NCBI GenBank assembly: GCA_027020325.1
Contig: JALUVT010000100.1
Span: 1 to 8,501 of the forward strand
Reading direction: 5' to 3'
DNA length: 8,501 bases
Source of the DNA: a bacterium
GTDB taxonomy: Bacteria; Patescibacteriota; 4484-211
A program made the translations under genes and the position numbers. The notes beneath the pieces were generated by a model. That model did not search any database. It was not told the origin of the DNA and saw only the letters and a list, made by a program, of their open reading frames with translations. Below are positions 6,504 to 8,501 of this stretch, in pieces (position 1 is the stretch's first letter; each line of letters begins with the position of its first letter).

Positions 6504-7526
6504 ATGGGGAAATTATTTGCTATCCTCCTCGCCTCGATGTTTTTTTGCGGAATCTTTACGGTTCCCTTTATTAATCTTCTTTACTATCTCAAGTTTCAAC
6601 AACCGCGCAACTTGAGCATTGATTCCCGCGGACAAAAAACACTCTACAATGATCTTCACGGCTGGAAAGTAGGAACCCCGATTGGCGGCGGAATTTTGAT
6701 CATCTTTGCCACTTTTTTCTTTAGTCTTATTTTCTATGCTTTAACTAAATTTCGCTGGAACTGGACAGCGCAGATTCTTTTTTTAACCCTTTTTCTCTTC
6801 GGTGCTCTGGGTCTTTATGATGATCTGAAGAAATTTTTTCACCGCCCCAGTACTGGAATTTGGGCACTCCGCATTCGTTATAAATTCGCCCTCCAATGGG
6901 TAGGAGCTCTGCTTATTTCCTTTCTTCTCTGGCGCTATATGGGCTTGGACAGTGTTAGTCTGCCCTATTTTTGGGGAGAACTTACTTTTACCTTGGGACC
7001 GTTTTATATTCTTTTTGCCGCAACTTTGATTGTCTTTTTCTCTAATGCTTTTAATATCAGTGATGGGATGGACGGCCTCGCTAGCGGTCTTTTATTATTA
7101 AGTTTGGCCGGACTTTGGATTCTTTGCCAACAAACTCCTTTTCATGGTGATATTGGTGTTTTTATCGCCACACTTTTTGGAGCTTTGATTCCTTTTCTCT
7201 ACTTCAATATTTATCCGGCACGAATCTTCATGGGCGACACAGGAGCATTGGCTTTTGGAGCCTTACTCGCCGTCATTGCTCTGATGATCAATCAGGGGCT
7301 GGTTCTTTTTCTCCTCGGCGGAGTTTTTGTTGTTGAAGCCCTTTCTTCACTAATTCAGCTCTTTTCCATTGCCTGGCGGAATGGAAAAAAAATTTTTCTG
7401 ATCGCTCCGCTCCATCATCACCTTGAAGCCAAAGGCTGGAGCGAAACTAAAGTTACAATGCGCCTCTGGCTTTTCGGGTTGGTCTGTCTTGTTAGTGCTC
7501 TTTTTTGGGCCACTTTCCACTTTTAA
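6504..7526 (+). CDS. mraY: Phospho-N-acetylmuramoyl-pentapeptide-transferase (MraY)
   Basis: A 340-residue polytopic membrane enzyme that transfers phospho-MurNAc-pentapeptide from UDP to undecaprenyl phosphate, forming lipid I on the cytoplasmic face of the membrane. About ten hydrophobic segments are visible, in line with the family, and the length is usual. Signature sites in order: GTPIGGG (57-63); the aspartate pair D106-D107 in GLYDDLKK; NAFNISDGMDGLASG (181-195) with D187 and D190; FMGDTGALAFG (242-252) with D245; and the histidine motif APLHHHLEAKGW (301-312). A TTG at 6501 is directly in frame before the ATG. I prefer the ATG at 6504 because it lies at the expected transcript start. 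ftsW follows 61 bp downstream on the same strand, as in dcw clusters, but the commonly intervening murD is not here. The gene is divergent from the RNR cluster. Confidence 0.96.
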   Translation: MGKLFAILLASMFFCGIFTVPFINLLYYLKFQQPRNLSIDSRGQKTLYNDLHGWKVGTPIGGGILIIFATFFFSLIFYALTKFRWNWTAQILFLTLFLFGALGLYDDLKKFFHRPSTGIWALRIRYKFALQWVGALLISFLLWRYMGLDSVSLPYFWGELTFTLGPFYILFAATLIVFFSNAFNISDGMDGLASGLLLLSLAGLWILCQQTPFHGDIGVFIATLFGALIPFLYFNIYPARIFMGDTGALAFGALLAVIALMINQGLVLFLLGGVFVVEALSSLIQLFSIAWRNGKKIFLIAPLHHHLEAKGWSETKVTMRLWLFGLVCLVSALFWATFHF

Positions 7527-7551
7527 GAACTTTTGATCTTTTTTGTTTATC

Positions 7552-7580
7552 TTGGCGAGGATTGTCGAGGGCGTTAAAAT
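7552..7580 (+). promoter_or_regulatory. Possible ftsW promoter, leaderless geometry
   Basis: TTGGCG (7552-7557, four of six), a 17-bp spacer and TAAAAT (7575-7580, five of six) lie in the 61-bp gap after mraY. Seven bases separate the -10 box from the ATG at 7588, the same spacing as for mraY. The nearest purine-rich stretch, GAGGG at 7567-7571, is too far from the ATG (16 bases) to be a normal ribosome binding site. ftsW may still also be read through from mraY. Confidence 0.45.
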
Positions 7581-7587
7581 AAAATTA

Positions 7588-8501
7588 ATGTTTTCTCGCC
7601 CAAAACTGTTTTACTTGCAGAAAGGAGGAATCCTCTTTTTAATTGGCTTAGGACTAAGTATTTTTGGACTTTTGATGATTTACGATGCTTCAGCTGTTTC
7701 CGCCTATGAGAACTTTGCCGATCCCTATCATTTTCTCAAAAGACAACTAATCTGGCTTTTTATTTCTTTGGCCGCCAGTTTAGTCTGCAGCCGTATTAAC
7801 TATTCCTTCTGGCTGCGCCTAGCCCGCCCTCTGGCCTTGCTCAGTCTTTTTTTCCTAATCATTGTCTTAATTCCCGGCTGGAGCAGTCAAATCTATGGGG
7901 CGCGGCGCTGGTTAAGCCTTCCCTTTCCTCTACCTTTTCTCGGAGAATTCCGTTTTCAGCCCTCCGAATTAGCTAAAATCAGTCTCGTTTTCCTTTTGGC
8001 CGCAGGCTTAAAAAATTATCCTCCCCGCTCCCCTCACCGGGCGCGTTTTTTGTTCATCCTTTTGCTTTGGGGAATTTTTGGCGGCTTGATTATTCTGCAA
8101 CCTGACTTCGGCAGTGCTTTTATCCTTATCAGTGCTAGTTTAATTCTCCTTTTCAGTGCCGGTCTTCCTTGGCGGGAAATCATTCTCCTTCTCTTAATTC
8201 TCCTTATTGGGGGCGGAGCTTTTATTTTTTCTTCCGGCTACCGCCGCCAGCGCGTTTTAACCTTTTTACAGCCCCAAACTGACCGCCAAAAATCTTCCTA
8301 CCACATCAATCAAATTTTGATCGCTCTTGGCTCAGGAGGTTTATGGGGACGAGGATTAGGATATTCACGGCAAAAATACCAATACTTGCCTGAAGTGAGT
8401 ACTGATTCTATTTTTGCGGTCATCGGGGAAGAGTTTGGATTTATCGGGAGTCTAAGCATAACTTTGGTTCTTGCTTTACTCATCCATTACGCCTTCCAGC
8501 T
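7588..8501 (+). CDS. ftsW: Peptidoglycan glycosyltransferase FtsW (SEDS family), C-terminus beyond window edge
   Basis: The first 304 residues of a SEDS-family membrane protein that polymerises lipid II into glycan strands, working with a class B penicillin-binding protein at the division septum. Several hydrophobic membrane segments alternate with short loops. Family sites visible: YDASAVSA (32-39) in the first periplasmic region, GARRWL (104-109), QPSELAK (124-130), QPDFGSAF (171-178), YRRQRVLTFLQP (218-229), YHINQILIALGSGGLWGRG (238-256), and YLPEVSTDSIFAVIGEEFGF (266-285), whose D273 fits the essential aspartate of FtsW/RodA. The neighbour mraY and the overall sequence favour FtsW over RodA or SpoVE, though these paralogues are close. 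ATG 7588 is preferred; an in-frame TTG at 7552 would add 12 residues but coincides with the predicted -35 box. The gene is cut by the right edge and probably lacks 60-100 residues, judging by usual family length. Confidence 0.93.
   Translation, partial: MFSRPKLFYLQKGGILFLIGLGLSIFGLLMIYDASAVSAYENFADPYHFLKRQLIWLFISLAASLVCSRINYSFWLRLARPLALLSLFFLIIVLIPGWSSQIYGARRWLSLPFPLPFLGEFRFQPSELAKISLVFLLAAGLKNYPPRSPHRARFLFILLLWGIFGGLIILQPDFGSAFILISASLILLFSAGLPWREIILLLLILLIGGGAFIFSSGYRRQRVLTFLQPQTDRQKSSYHINQILIALGSGGLWGRGLGYSRQKYQYLPEVSTDSIFAVIGEEFGFIGSLSITLVLALLIHYAFQ

Overview
The window comes from a walled bacterium. It carries mraY and the start of ftsW, two genes of the division and cell-wall (dcw) cluster, and it makes deoxynucleotides with an adenosylcobalamin-dependent (class II) ribonucleotide reductase (RNR). 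Coding is dense, the standard genetic code fits, and none of the six gene starts has a convincing Shine-Dalgarno sequence. Three of them instead have a promoter-like element placed so that transcription would begin at or within a few bases of the start codon. An uncultivated small-genome lineage such as Patescibacteria/CPR is possible, but nothing here proves the taxonomy.

Minus strand, read right to left from the divergent region at about 6257-6503. First comes a three-gene cluster for ribonucleotide reduction. It opens with an 825-residue NrdJ holding the catalytic barrel, a TSCPD domain and a C-terminal cysteine-rich tail, but no ATP-cone (6256-3779). Next is a 56-residue protein, missing from simple ORF calling, that looks like only the C-terminal zinc-ribbon/redox tail of a class II RNR (3748-3578). 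Last is a 677-residue second NrdJ with an N-terminal ATP-cone and complete active-site cysteines, but no TSCPD domain and no tail, and with altered substrate loops (3572-1539). Gaps are 30 and 5 bp, so co-transcription is likely. Beyond it, with its own promoter-like element, lies a large unrecognised protein (1447 to the left edge, incomplete) with more AT-rich codon use.

Plus strand. After the divergent intergenic region, mraY (6504-7526) is followed 61 bp later by ftsW (7588 to the right edge, incomplete). murD, which often lies between them, is absent here. MraY makes lipid I at the membrane and FtsW polymerises lipid II at the septum.

The divergent region holds two facing promoter-like elements and two separate inverted repeats, one at the predicted RNR transcript start and one abutting the mraY -35 box. 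The main point of interest is the RNR cluster. ATP-cone, catalytic site and redox tail are distributed unequally over three adjacent genes, suggesting a possible heteromeric class II reductase with a trans-acting tail protein. That is inference from domain content and gene order.
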